Origin: Hufsiella ginkgonis
GTDB lineage: Bacteria > Bacteroidota > Bacteroidia > Sphingobacteriales > Sphingobacteriaceae
Assembly (NCBI RefSeq): GCF_009834915.1
Contig: NZ_WVHS01000003.1
Location: 777,988 to 841,987, forward strand
DNA length: 64,000 bases
Direction of reading: 5' to 3'
Shown here: positions 16,995 through 30,168 of the stretch, piece after piece
Numbering within the stretch: the first letter of the stretch is position 1
Layout: each line of letters starts with the position of its first letter
The notes under the pieces: model-generated
Seen by the model: the letters and a program-made list of their open reading frames with translations, nothing else
Database searches by the model: none
What the model was told of the DNA's origin: nothing
Position numbers and translations under genes: made by a program

Positions 16995-19900
16995 CTACTT
17001 CTTCTGGTAATCACTCGGCGTAATCCCAAACTCCGCCTTAAAACAAGTAGAGAAATAGCGCGGGTCTGAAAAGCCCGTGGCGAAGGCGATCTCCGAAATC
17101 GTCATCGACTTGTTCTTCGTCATCATCTGGCAGGCGTGTTTTAACCGGATATTCTTGATAAAGTCGTTGGGAGAGGTGCCTATGAGCGAACGGATCTTCC
17201 GGTATAACGTGGATCGAGACATGTTGAGCTCCTGCGCAAGCGCCACTACATCAAATTCCGATTCCGACAAATGCTTCTCGGTGACGGCGACAATATCCTT
17301 CAGGAATTCGTCGTCCAGCGAGGGGTGCTCAAGCGTGGATATATTAAGCTCGGGACTTGACTTAAAGCCGGATTGCTTTACCCGTTTCGCCGACAGGAAA
17401 TTGTTGATGCGGGCAATGAGCAGCGGTAATTCGAACGGTTTTGAAATATAACCGTTGGCGCCCGCTTTATAACATTCCACCCGGTCTTCCACGTTGTTTT
17501 TGGCGGTTAGCAGGATGACGGGGATATGGCTGGTCTCTATGTCGTTTTTCATCGTCCGGCAAAACTCCAGGCCGTCCATTTCGGGCATCATTACGTCGCT
17601 CACAACAATATCCACTTCCTGTTCATGTACCAGTTTGAGCGCATCCTTGCCGTTGGACGCAGTTACCACCCGGTAACTGTGGCGGAGCACGCTTTGGAGG
17701 GTGGTAAGCAGCTCGATGTTGTCTTCTACGAGGAGCAGCGTAATGGACGGTTCTGAGGCCTGCACTTCTTCTGCGGCGCCCGGCTCGGCGGTCGTTACGT
17801 AGTTATATTCTTCTTCCCGGACGATCGCCGCCGCATTTTTTAATTCGTGCGCAGAATAAGCATTCCTGCTTACCGGGATCCGGATGGTAAAAGAGGCGCC
17901 TTTTTCCATTTCGCTTTCAACAGTGATGGTGCCGTGGTGTAATTGTACCAGTTCGTGTGTGAGAGACAGGCCGATGCCGTTCGTCTCTTTATCGGTACGT
18001 TCGTTATTGTAAAACGGCTTGAATATATTTTCCAGTTCCTCCTTCGGGATTCCTACGCCGGTGTCGCTTACTTTCACGGTCAGGAACGACGTACCGGCTT
18101 CATCGGCCACTGCCACCCATACCTTCACCTGGCCGCCTTCGGGTGTGTATTTAAAGGCGTTCGACAGCACGTTGAATATCACCTTGTCGATTTTATCTGC
18201 ATCGAAGCAGGCATCGTCGCCATTCCCGTTTAAATTGATGGTGAAAGTGATGTGCTTCTTTTTCGCCAGCGGGCTGAAGTGGTTGCGGCAAATGTCGTCG
18301 ATAAAGAGGCAGATATTCCCGGTGGAGAGTTTCAGGTGCATGTTCCCGCTCTCCACCCGCCTGAAGTCGAGTACCTGCTGGATGAGGCGCTTCAGGCGGT
18401 TTACGTTCGAACGCATTTTTTCGTAGTGCGGCAGCGGCTTTTTTGCGGTGATCTCGGTATCGTCGATCAGGCAGGAGATGATCGTTAGCGGTGTCAGGAG
18501 GTCATGCGAGATATTGGTAAAATAGGCGAGTTTGGCTTGCGTGAGCTCCTCCGTTTTTTCCTTTTCGATCTGGGCGATGCGAAGGTCGCTGCGCAGCCTG
18601 AGCCGGTACAAGGTAAACCGGAAGACGCTATAGGCGAGACCGATCAGCAGGAGCGTGTAAACGGCGTAAGCCAGGTTTGATTCGTAAAATACCGGTTTCT
18701 TGTAAATAGATAAGGAGGTAATGTGCTCATGCCATTTATTATCCGGTCCCGAGGTTTTGATCCGGAACGTGTAATTACCTTTTCCCAGGTTGTTGTAGGT
18801 GGCAAATTGCCGGCCTTTTGGGGCGTACACCCAATCCGGGTCTACGTGGTCCAGTTTATAGGCGTACCTGATCTTGTTGGAATAGGTATAATTTAACGAT
18901 GAAAAATCGATTTCCAGGTTATAGTCTGAATGTTCGAGGGCTAATTGTCTGGTGCCGAAGTCGTATTTCCCGCCGCCGCGCAGCAGCACCGACTCATTGT
19001 TGATTTTTATATCGGTCACTTCCGCACGTTCGTTTCCTGCCGGGACAGGGGTATCCTGCGAGCCGGTAAGCACGCTGATGCCCCGGTTACCGCCAAAGAA
19101 CAGCTTGCCCGAAAGTTTGCTTTGCATGGCCGATGATTTGGCGAACGTGTTAACCACAATGCCGTCTTCTGTAGAATATTCGACAAAAGAGCCGGTGCGG
19201 CGGTCGAGTTTAAAGAGCTCCCTGGCGGTGGTTATCCATACATGGTTATTGTCGGTAAGGATGTCGAGCACCGGGGAGCGCGGCAGGACGTCGGCCGCGA
19301 TGGCGTCGTGGAAACGTTTTTGCGTGATGTTGTAAGCGATAACGCGGCCGTTTATGGTGCCGATCCAGAGGTTTCCATCGTCATCTGCCGCAAGAGCTTC
19401 CACATCGTTGATGCCGGGACCGTTAACCGACCCATCCAGCCTCGCGACCAGCTTTACCTGGCTGCCGGTGATGCTGAGCTGGTGAATTCCCTTGCCGCGG
19501 GTACTTACCCATATCGACCCGTATTGATCGCAGGTGATGCCGGTGATGTAACCGGGAACGGCGTTTACGTGCCGCGGCAATTTCTCGCCCCACGGTTTTA
19601 CGAAGAGGCCGTTATTGGTGCCGATCCAGATATTTGACCCGGGGTCTTTGAAAAGGTAAACCGGGAACCCGGCGGACGGTGCGGCATCGGTAAGCCGGAT
19701 CTCTTCTTCCCGTACGATTTGCTGACCCCTTTTCCGGAAAACACTGATCACCGGCAGGTTGGTGGAGCCTATCCAAACGTCTTTCGTGCCGGGAATCTCC
19801 ACGGCGCAGCTTACGGAGCGGATAGCGGCGATGTCTGTGAGGTGCGGAAACTCGCTGTAAAGCTGTACGGTTTTTTTATGCTGGTCAAAAAAGCCCAGGC

Positions 19901-20984
19901 CAAGGCGGTTCAGGTTACACCAGATCAGCCCGTCGCTGTCTTCATAGAGCATCATAAAATCGGGAGCGATCTTATAGCGGTCTTTAATGGAAGTGAACTG
20001 GAAGTTCTGGATCTCCGGCTTTGTAAAGTTTACGGTGAATGCGCCTTCGCCGAAGGTGCCGATCCAGAAAACGCCGTCGCGGTCTTTGTAGAGGTCGTTA
20101 AAAATGTTGTTCACATTGGCAAACAGGCCAGGGAATTCCACTTCTTCGACCGTGCCGGCAGCGGTATACCTGAAGGCGGTGATCCCGGAAAAGGACACCA
20201 CCCACACGAAACCAAAGCGGTCGTCCTGCGTAATATCGAAAAAGAGCTTTTCTTTTTCACCTCTATGCCGTTTACTGGTGAGCATTATTTCCCGGTACAT
20301 TCCCGGTCCCTTCTTTTCCGGGTCGAACAGGTAGAGGCCGCTTCCCCAGGAGCAGATCCAGTATTGTCCCTGTTTATCCTGGAAGATCTTAAACGGGTTA
20401 TTATTTGCGCCTACGGCGGGGTAAGCGATAAAGGAGCGCTTATTTTTATCATAACGGAACAGCCCTTTGTTCCAGAAACAGAACCAGGTATTTCCCGAGT
20501 GATCTTCGTAAATGGAGCTCACGGCCGTTGCAGGGATCGATATGCCGCCGGTGGCATCGCGCCGGAAATCATGTTTTAATTTGAGATCCGGACCGTAGAG
20601 ATAGAGGGTAGCCCCGGCGCTGATCCAGACTTGCGATTGGCGATCGACCAGTATGGTGTTTATTTTGCTGTCGCGGAGACGCCGATCCGGGAATTTTGAA
20701 ACCCGGTAGCTGCGTTTATCAATAGTGAACAGACCAGCCTCCGTTCCTACCAGGAGCACGTTGTTTACTTCGGTAATTACGTTGACGTTGTTCGCCCCGG
20801 GAACGGCGCCACCGAAATCCGTCATTTTGAAAGTAACTACCCGGTAGGCGTCGTAACGACAGAGCCCATCGGCCGTGCCGAGCCAGATATAGCCTTCTTT
20901 ATCGTGAAAAATGCGGTTGACGGTATTAGAGGGAAGTTTGTTATTCCCGGATATGGGGAACACGCCGATCTGGCGGGCTAACAC
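16995..20984 (-). CDS. Hybrid two-component system regulator (HTCS) of the polysaccharide locus
   Basis: Single-polypeptide sensor and transcription factor that detects oligosaccharides in the periplasm and activates the nearby sus genes. Over 1329 residues: repeated beta-propeller blades (such as IFHDKEGYIWLGTADGLCRYD, IYEDHSGNTWFCFWNKGLFRYD), a Y_Y_Y domain (about 690-765), a membrane helix (YTLLLIGLAYSVFRFTLY), a histidine kinase with NISHDLLTPLT, an ATPase domain with DTGVGIP, a receiver domain (about 1081-1201, Asp in VVSDVMMPEMDG near 1130) and an AraC-type DNA-binding domain (about 1230-1329). The first usable start is GTG 20984, but a signal-peptide-like sequence is encoded in frame upstream, to about 21059, without an ATG, so the true start is uncertain. 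Confidence 0.92.
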   Translation of the reverse strand: MLARQIGVFPISGNNKLPSNTVNRIFHDKEGYIWLGTADGLCRYDAYRVVTFKMTDFGGAVPGANNVNVITEVNNVLLVGTEAGLFTIDKRSYRVSKFPDRRLRDSKINTILVDRQSQVWISAGATLYLYGPDLKLKHDFRRDATGGISIPATAVSSIYEDHSGNTWFCFWNKGLFRYDKNKRSFIAYPAVGANNNPFKIFQDKQGQYWICSWGSGLYLFDPEKKGPGMYREIMLTSKRHRGEKEKLFFDITQDDRFGFVWVVSFSGITAFRYTAAGTVEEVEFPGLFANVNNIFNDLYKDRDGVFWIGTFGEGAFTVNFTKPEIQNFQFTSIKDRYKIAPDFMMLYEDSDGLIWCNLNRLGLGFFDQHKKTVQLYSEFPHLTDIAAIRSVSCAVEIPGTKDVWIGSTNLPVISVFRKRGQQIVREEEIRLTDAAPSAGFPVYLFKDPGSNIWIGTNNGLFVKPWGEKLPRHVNAVPGYITGITCDQYGSIWVSTRGKGIHQLSITGSQVKLVARLDGSVNGPGINDVEALAADDDGNLWIGTINGRVIAYNITQKRFHDAIAADVLPRSPVLDILTDNNHVWITTARELFKLDRRTGSFVEYSTEDGIVVNTFAKSSAMQSKLSGKLFFGGNRGISVLTGSQDTPVPAGNERAEVTDIKINNESVLLRGGGKYDFGTRQLALEHSDYNLEIDFSSLNYTYSNKIRYAYKLDHVDPDWVYAPKGRQFATYNNLGKGNYTFRIKTSGPDNKWHEHITSLSIYKKPVFYESNLAYAVYTLLLIGLAYSVFRFTLYRLRLRSDLRIAQIEKEKTEELTQAKLAYFTNISHDLLTPLTIISCLIDDTEITAKKPLPHYEKMRSNVNRLKRLIQQVLDFRRVESGNMHLKLSTGNICLFIDDICRNHFSPLAKKKHITFTINLNGNGDDACFDADKIDKVIFNVLSNAFKYTPEGGQVKVWVAVADEAGTSFLTVKVSDTGVGIPKEELENIFKPFYNNERTDKETNGIGLSLTHELVQLHHGTITVESEMEKGASFTIRIPVSRNAYSAHELKNAAAIVREEEYNYVTTAEPGAAEEVQASEPSITLLLVEDNIELLTTLQSVLRHSYRVVTASNGKDALKLVHEQEVDIVVSDVMMPEMDGLEFCRTMKNDIETSHIPVILLTAKNNVEDRVECYKAGANGYISKPFELPLLIARINNFLSAKRVKQSGFKSSPELNISTLEHPSLDDEFLKDIVAVTEKHLSESEFDVVALAQELNMSRSTLYRKIRSLIGTSPNDFIKNIRLKHACQMMTKNKSMTISEIAFATGFSDPRYFSTCFKAEFGITPSDYQKK

Positions 20985-21135
20985 GGTGCTGTTAAGCGCC
21001 AGGCATACCCATAGCAGGAGGAAGCCGCTTTTCTTTTGAAATGTTGAGATGGTATCCAGGTTAGTTACGATGGTCGCAGATTTCCTGTAAAAATAGGAAA
21101 ATTCGCAGGCTATCTGTGAAAACTTCCGGGGTCCT

Positions 21136-21173
21136 TAACAAACAAACGGTGCAATGCCGCAAGGCATGCACCG
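21136..21173 (-). terminator. Rho-independent terminator of the susC-susD transcript
   Basis: The hairpin spans 21147-21173: arms CGGTGCAATGCC and GGCATGCACCG pair with one bulged base around a GCAA turn. Read on the minus strand, it is followed by a T-rich run (TTTGTTTGTT, 21146-21137). It lies 45 bases after the susD stop, between susD and the regulator gene, so the regulator probably has its own promoter. Confidence 0.75.
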
Positions 21174-21217
21174 GATGTTACCAATAGAACTAACTAACTA
21201 ATTCTAAATTCTTGTGT

Positions 21218-23161
21218 TTATTGTTTGTCTTCGTCGGCCACTGCTTCCTGCCATGTTTTCCAAACAGGAACGGTTGCGCTATAACCGCTATAGCCAGGGT
21301 TTTGGGCAATCGCCGCGCCGCCATTGGAGTTTATCGCGGTTTGCGGTATTGGCCAGTTGATGTTTTTGGGAGCGATGGTATACGAGCGGTTCTTTACGGT
21401 CACCTTGTTTTTGTTATAGAAGTCGCTGTAATGCTCTATCCGCTGGAACCAGTAACTGTTTTGCGCCAGGTTATCTACCGTATAAGTGTTGCCCCATTCG
21501 TCGGCTTTGCCGCTGGCAGCCAGGCAATACGACACGCGACTCAGCTCGGTAAAGCGCCATTCTTCCATATTTAACTCGCGGGCCCGCTCGTTCATAATGT
21601 CGCCGATATTCACCGTGGTATACAGCTGCGTACATTGTGCACGCTGCCTGATCTTGTTCACATCGGCCGTGGCTCCCGCGATATCGCCCTTGTAGAATTT
21701 GGCTTCGGCACGGAGCAGGTAGGTTTCGGCAAGGCGGTAGAAGTACAAGTCGCCGGCGCCACCCCTGTGGTTGGCTTCATTCACGTTCTGTGATTCGGTA
21801 GGATCTTCGATGTAATACTTATAGTGCGGCCATTCGAAATAGTTACGGATGGTATCGTTGCACAGCAGGGCGCCGGCAGCGTTACGCAGACGCACGTTCT
21901 GGCCGTACCAGGCGGCGCTGCTGGGGTCGTTGTACTTAACCGCTTCCATGGTGCCCCAATTGCCTACGGCGGCATTATGGCGCAGGTCGCCCGCGTCGTT
22001 CACCCCGTTTACGTACCATACTGCTTTTTGGGCAAAATAGGTAGGGCGGATGTGTGCGATACCGCGACCGATGGCATGAACATAATCATACTGTGCGCGA
22101 TAACTTGCGTTTGACGTGGCAAAGAACCGGATGGCCTGTTTTCCATCGGGTGCGGTGGTGCCTGCCGCATCCATAAACGGAAGCCAGTTACGCATAGAGT
22201 TCATCTTAATCCCCATGTCGGTATTGTTGCGGTTGATCATCACCAGGATATTTTCCTTATTGGCGGCAATCGCTTTGTTTTCCGGGCGATGCAGGTCCCA
22301 AACCACGTTTCGGGTAACGGGCCAGGTAGTAGCATACGGGCTGATGAAGGCGCCGAAGTTGGCGGTCATTAAGGAATAACCCGAGCTATTGATCAGTGCG
22401 TCGGCTTGCGTGATGGCTTTGTCGTACTGTCCGGTCGCCAGGTAGCATTTAATAAGCAGCTGGCGGCAGGCTCCTTTGTTAACGAGGCCGGTAAGCGTCA
22501 TTTGTGCCTGTTCGGGTACCCATTCCACCGCTTGCTCCATGTCGGCAGTGATTTTTTGCAGGATGGCTTCGCGCTTGGTGCTCTGGTAGTTCACTTTAGG
22601 GCTCTCCAGGATCTTGGTCACGAGCGGCACGTCTTTGAATTCGAACACCAGGGAGAGGTACCTGAACGAGCGGTGGAACAGCGCCCTGCCCCTGTATTGG
22701 TTTTTGGTGGTTTCGTCGAGCCCCTGTACATTGCCGATAAAGCTCAGGATGGTGTTGGCGTACTTGATCCCGTTATAAGTCTCGTTCCAGAAGTATGAGG
22801 TTTGTTCGGGCATATCGGTGGGCGTAAGCCGCGTGGCGATGTCGGCGAAAATGTTCCCGTCGTCTGTTTTACTGGCTACGGCCACGTCCGAAAACATGTA
22901 TTCGGTGCTGATCGGCAAGCCCAGGTCGACATATTGAAAGTACGTCCAGTAAGAGCGTAAATGCCGGTCGCAAATAGCCATAGCCGCATCCAGCCCGCTC
23001 TTGGTCGAAAATGTTTGTCCCGGTTCGTACAGCGACAAAGGATCGGGCTGCAGGTACGATTTCTTGCAACCGGAAGAAGCGGTGAGTAAAAGCCCCGCCA
23101 ATACCAGCAGTACTTTGGATAGCTTTCCGGCAATTTTATATATAGTTTGATTCTTTTTCAT
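21218..23161 (-). CDS. SusD/RagB family outer-membrane glycan-binding lipoprotein
   Basis: Surface lipoprotein that binds glycan and forms the lid of the SusC transporter. The 647-residue protein has a lipoprotein signal (LVLAGLLLTASSGCKKSYL, Cys in a lipobox near residue 32), an alpha-helical TPR-like core, and the C-terminal region typical of SusD (YFYRLAETYLLRAEAKF, INWPIPQTAINSN). It lies 11 bases downstream of susC and upstream of a strong terminator. Substrate identity cannot be read from the sequence; the adjacent beta-galactosidase suggests a galactose-containing glycan. Confidence 0.95.
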   Translation of the reverse strand: MKKNQTIYKIAGKLSKVLLVLAGLLLTASSGCKKSYLQPDPLSLYEPGQTFSTKSGLDAAMAICDRHLRSYWTYFQYVDLGLPISTEYMFSDVAVASKTDDGNIFADIATRLTPTDMPEQTSYFWNETYNGIKYANTILSFIGNVQGLDETTKNQYRGRALFHRSFRYLSLVFEFKDVPLVTKILESPKVNYQSTKREAILQKITADMEQAVEWVPEQAQMTLTGLVNKGACRQLLIKCYLATGQYDKAITQADALINSSGYSLMTANFGAFISPYATTWPVTRNVVWDLHRPENKAIAANKENILVMINRNNTDMGIKMNSMRNWLPFMDAAGTTAPDGKQAIRFFATSNASYRAQYDYVHAIGRGIAHIRPTYFAQKAVWYVNGVNDAGDLRHNAAVGNWGTMEAVKYNDPSSAAWYGQNVRLRNAAGALLCNDTIRNYFEWPHYKYYIEDPTESQNVNEANHRGGAGDLYFYRLAETYLLRAEAKFYKGDIAGATADVNKIRQRAQCTQLYTTVNIGDIMNERARELNMEEWRFTELSRVSYCLAASGKADEWGNTYTVDNLAQNSYWFQRIEHYSDFYNKNKVTVKNRSYTIAPKNINWPIPQTAINSNGGAAIAQNPGYSGYSATVPVWKTWQEAVADEDKQ

Positions 23162-23172
23162 CGTTCTTCTCT

Positions 23173-26100
23173 TTAGAAAGTTGCATTTAATCCGAATGTA
23201 AATGTCCTGGGCGCTAGACCGCCGGTCTCGATGTCCCAGTAATCCCAGTTCTTATCTTTTTTCCAAACCGCGAGGTTCCGCACGGTACCATACACTTTCA
23301 GCTTATCGATACCGCGGTTAACGGTCAGTCGCCGCGGAACGGTGAATCCCATGGTTACGTTCTCCAGGCGGATGAATGTGCGGTCGTAAAGCATACCCGG
23401 GGCATTTACGCCTGAAGGGCCTTTGGCGTCGAGGCGGGCATAGCTATCGGATGGGTTTTCAAGCGTCCAATAGTCTTTCGAGTACGCATTGGCGAGGTTG
23501 GTTACCAGCGAAGTTCCGTTATCCTGGTTCAGGTAGTTTCCGCTGAGGCTTTTGTGCCCGAAATAGCCATACATGTTGAAAGAGAAGTTCAGGCTCTTGT
23601 AATTGAAATCGTTGCGCAGCGATCCCATGACGGGTGGCGCGGTTTGGCCGAGGAACTCTTTATCCTTATCGTTATATACCGGTGTGATGGTGCCGTTGGC
23701 GTTCACCACATCGTCTGCGGTGTAGTTATTGGCCACTTTAGGATCCCCCGGGCGCTGGCCATAACGCGCTGCTTCTGCGGCTTCGTTTGCCTGCCAGATG
23801 CCGGTTACGCGGTAGTTCCAGATCGAGCTGATCGGCTGCCCGATGAACCAGCCGTTGCCGATATCGTCCCGTTCTTTGGTCCCGATCACGTTGCCGGAAG
23901 CATCAAGTACGTTATCGTACACATAGTACAAATGCTTGATCCTGTTTTTATACTTCGAGAAGCCGAACGTACTGCTCCAGGTGAAGTTGTTACTGCGTAT
24001 ATTCTGCGAGTTGAGCGTGATCTCAAAGCCCCTGTTCTCTACTTTTCCGAGGTTGGTAGTAATACTTCCGAAGCCGGTGAAACCTGGCAGCGACCGGTTC
24101 ATGATCATATCTACGGTAGGTGTGATGTAGTAATCGATATTTCCGGTGAAACGGTCGTTCAGGAAACCAAAGTCCAGCCCGCTGTTAAATGATTCCGTTT
24201 TTTCCCAGTGAAGGTTCGGGTTAGCCAGGCGGCCTATCGATAAGTAGCGGTATTGTATCAGGTTGCCGCTGGCATCTAAATAACCCATGGTAGCCCCTAC
24301 GCCGGCGCCAAGATTGGCCAGTGCCAGGTAGGGGTCGGCAAGTGAGCGGTTCCCGTTTTGTCCCCATGATAACCTGAGCTTACCCGTACTCATCGGCGCC
24401 CAATGGAAGAACTTTTCGTTGGTAAACGTCCAGGCGAAGGCGGTGGAGAAGAATGTCGCCCGCGGGTTAGACGTTCCGAAAGCGGAATACCCATCCCGGC
24501 GAACCGAGCCGGTAACCATGTACCGGTTGTCGTAAGAGTAGAACAATCGCCCGAGCATACCGTCGGCGGTTTCCTTAATGTCGTCAGAGTCGTAGCTGCT
24601 TTTGTTCTTATCTCCATAGTAGGTTTCGTGGAAACCCAGCGCGTCACTTGGCAGGATATTGCGGGCTTCGATCCGGTCCATCCACGACTGCCGTTTTTCA
24701 GCTTCCTGTACAAGCGTAACGTTTACCCGGTGTTTTTCCATAAAGGCATGCTCCCAGGTAAGGGTGTTGTTCAGCGACCAGTCAAAACGTTGTGTCTGCT
24801 CGCGGTTTACCAACCCGTTGGTACCTTTCCAATCGGGGTGGCTGGCCGATTCGTAGTAACGGTCGTTAAAGAACTGGTAGCGGGGCGAACCGTTAAACGA
24901 GTAGTTGATGTTAAACGGCAGCTTCACTTTGGCGCTGAAAATGGTATTTAGCACGGTGTAGCCTTTGTCGAGGTCCATGTAGCCGCGGTTAAAATCATAA
25001 TTATAACCGTAGTTGTTTACCATCGCATCGCCCATGGGGTGTACCATCAGGTTGCCGTTGGCGTCTTTATAATTGGCATACGGCGAATTGAGGGTGATCT
25101 GCCGGTTCCAATCCACTGCCAGGTCGCCGTCTGTGCGGTGCTGGAAGTTAACGTTACCGCTCATGTCCAGCCATTTGTTGATTTTGCCGTCCACTTTCAG
25201 GTTAGCACGAACGGCGCTGTATTCGTTCCCTTTGGCAACACCTTCGTTAGAGAGGTAACCGAGGGACATATAATAGTTGATCTGGTCGGCCGCTCCGGAT
25301 GCGCTGAGGTTGTAATCCTGGTTAACACCGTTCTGGAAGGTGTGATCGTACCAGTCATACGTTTGGCCGGCAAGAAAATTCGTCATCACGGTGCTTTGAA
25401 GCAGCAGGCGTTTTCCCCAGATCTCGTTATCGGACGCTGTACCGTTAGAAGCGGTAGTATACGCCTTCCACTGGTCGAGCGTAATGCCGTATTTCGCCAG
25501 GTTTTCCGCGGTCGGCTGTACATAATACCCGGGCTGCGCTTTAAACGACGACTGGTAAGCCTCGTATTTCCCGGTCGCGGTATTTACGCCATAGGTTGGT
25601 GCAACGTACCAATCCTGGCGGTATTTCATGTATCCGGCCCCGTCGAGCACTTTGCGCTCGGCATTCATGGTAGAAACGCCCACGTTGGAGGTAAAGTTGA
25701 TCTTCGGTTTCCCCTGTTTCCCTTTTTTGGTGGTGATGATGAGCACGCCGTTGGCGGATTTGGCACCGTAAACGGCAGCCGCCGACGCGTCTTTCAGTAC
25801 GTCGATCTGCTCGATATCGTCGGGGTTTATCTCTGATAGTTCACCGTAAAAGATGGTGCCGTCGAGGATCAGCAGGGGGTCGTTATGCCCGCCGGCGGAG
25901 TATACCGAACGCTGTCCGCGGATCTGGATAGAGCCGCCGCCTTTTGCAGAGGCATCGAACCCGACGCTCACGCCCGGCGTTCCGCGAAGGATGTCCTGGG
26001 TGGTGTTCGGGTTTTGATCTGCGATCTTATCCGGGCGGATCTGGGTAATGGCGCCGGTAAGGTCTTTTTTCCGCATAGTGCCGTAACCTACTACCACCAC

Positions 26101-26457
26101 TTCTTCGAGGTTTTTCGAAGAGGGCTCGAGTTTGACGTTCAGCACCGGGGTTGCGTCCAGGGCTACGGTTTGTGCCAGGTATCCAAGGAAGGTCACTTCA
26201 ACAGCTTTGGTGTCGCGGGGTACTGCCAGGGTGAATTTACCGGTTGCGTCTGTACTGGTGCCGATGGTGGTGCCGGTAACTTTGACAGCGGCGCCGATCA
26301 GTGTTTCGCCGTTTTTGGCATCAGTTACCACGCCGGTGATGGTGCGTGTTTGTGCCGATGCCATGAACGGCAAAAGCAGCATCAGCAGGGATAATAAATT
26401 TCTGCGGCCGGACCGCTGATGTTTATTATTCAACAATTTTGAGTAATAATTTAGCAT
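23173..26457 (-). CDS. SusC/RagA family TonB-linked outer-membrane transporter
   Basis: TonB-dependent importer that moves oligosaccharides across the outer membrane together with SusD. The 1094-residue protein carries an N-terminal signal (LLSLLMLLLPFMASAQ), a carboxypeptidase-D-like regulatory domain (TITGVVTDAKNGETLIGAAV), the SusC TonB-box and plug region (EEVVVVGYGTMRKKDLTGAI, VLIITTKKGKQG), and a beta-barrel ending in the typical C-terminal aromatic motif (FTFGLNATF). It has no N-terminal sigma-sensing extension, which agrees with control by the HTCS regulator next door. Confidence 0.96.
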   Translation of the reverse strand: MLNYYSKLLNNKHQRSGRRNLLSLLMLLLPFMASAQTRTITGVVTDAKNGETLIGAAVKVTGTTIGTSTDATGKFTLAVPRDTKAVEVTFLGYLAQTVALDATPVLNVKLEPSSKNLEEVVVVGYGTMRKKDLTGAITQIRPDKIADQNPNTTQDILRGTPGVSVGFDASAKGGGSIQIRGQRSVYSAGGHNDPLLILDGTIFYGELSEINPDDIEQIDVLKDASAAAVYGAKSANGVLIITTKKGKQGKPKINFTSNVGVSTMNAERKVLDGAGYMKYRQDWYVAPTYGVNTATGKYEAYQSSFKAQPGYYVQPTAENLAKYGITLDQWKAYTTASNGTASDNEIWGKRLLLQSTVMTNFLAGQTYDWYDHTFQNGVNQDYNLSASGAADQINYYMSLGYLSNEGVAKGNEYSAVRANLKVDGKINKWLDMSGNVNFQHRTDGDLAVDWNRQITLNSPYANYKDANGNLMVHPMGDAMVNNYGYNYDFNRGYMDLDKGYTVLNTIFSAKVKLPFNINYSFNGSPRYQFFNDRYYESASHPDWKGTNGLVNREQTQRFDWSLNNTLTWEHAFMEKHRVNVTLVQEAEKRQSWMDRIEARNILPSDALGFHETYYGDKNKSSYDSDDIKETADGMLGRLFYSYDNRYMVTGSVRRDGYSAFGTSNPRATFFSTAFAWTFTNEKFFHWAPMSTGKLRLSWGQNGNRSLADPYLALANLGAGVGATMGYLDASGNLIQYRYLSIGRLANPNLHWEKTESFNSGLDFGFLNDRFTGNIDYYITPTVDMIMNRSLPGFTGFGSITTNLGKVENRGFEITLNSQNIRSNNFTWSSTFGFSKYKNRIKHLYYVYDNVLDASGNVIGTKERDDIGNGWFIGQPISSIWNYRVTGIWQANEAAEAARYGQRPGDPKVANNYTADDVVNANGTITPVYNDKDKEFLGQTAPPVMGSLRNDFNYKSLNFSFNMYGYFGHKSLSGNYLNQDNGTSLVTNLANAYSKDYWTLENPSDSYARLDAKGPSGVNAPGMLYDRTFIRLENVTMGFTVPRRLTVNRGIDKLKVYGTVRNLAVWKKDKNWDYWDIETGGLAPRTFTFGLNATF

Positions 26458-26868
26458 AGTAATAAAATAGGTGGTTAGTTAAATTAGTTAGCGGCGGTTT
26501 TTGGCAAGCGCCGGATGTTAGCTCCTGTAACCAGGTCAGGTGTCTGAAAAGATGATCGTTTGTTTCATTATATGGTTAGTTATTAATTGGTATTGCAACG
26601 CGGGAAAAAGGACGGCCGGCAAACGCCGTCAGGCTATTAACAGCTGGTACAAATGGTTGCGGCTCCGTACGGATACGCAACAGGCCTTCTGCCGCGGACC
26701 TTCGCAAGCGTTTATAATGGCATTGGTTATTGATTAAAAATCGGTCGGTGATCTTCTGTAGCAAAGATTGATTTCTGGGTGGAAAGTGATGTTCAATGGT
26801 GTGTCAATATGGTTTGAAATCCGTTCACCCGGTTAATTTTTGCAGCGGTTCGGCTTAAACTAACGATA

Positions 26869-26900
26869 GGAGCGGAACGGCGTAATTCCCATGCCGCTCC
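26869..26900. repeat. Inverted repeat upstream of the beta-galactosidase gene
   Basis: Perfect arms GGAGCGG (26869-26875) and CCGCTCC (26894-26900) with an 18-base centre. It sits about 65 bases upstream of the probable -7 box and could be an operator for the HTCS regulator. Confidence 0.35.
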
Positions 26901-26966
26901 CTTCACCTGGCACATTTACCTACATAATCTGGCATGATTTCGAACCCCGGCAGTTGCTTTTCGCGG

Positions 26967-26974
26967 TAGCTTTG
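26967..26974 (+). promoter_or_regulatory. Probable -7 promoter box (TAGCTTTG) for the beta-galactosidase operon
   Basis: Perfect match to TAnnTTTG. The gene starts about 80 bases further on, leaving an untranslated leader of usual length. No good -33 box is visible at the expected spacing, as might be expected for an activator-dependent promoter. Confidence 0.45.
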
Positions 26975-27041
26975 TACCATACAACCAATTGTAACCTGCC
27001 TTGCCGCAGGGAGAATCCCTTCCGGCCGCAGCGGAATATAA

Positions 27042-30164
<3,123 letters not shown>

Positions 30165-30168
30165 CGCC

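Noticed and set aside
26540..26764. Two short overlapping frames in the susC/beta-galactosidase gap
   Set aside because: They overlap on opposite strands, have no domain and lie in what must be a divergent promoter region.
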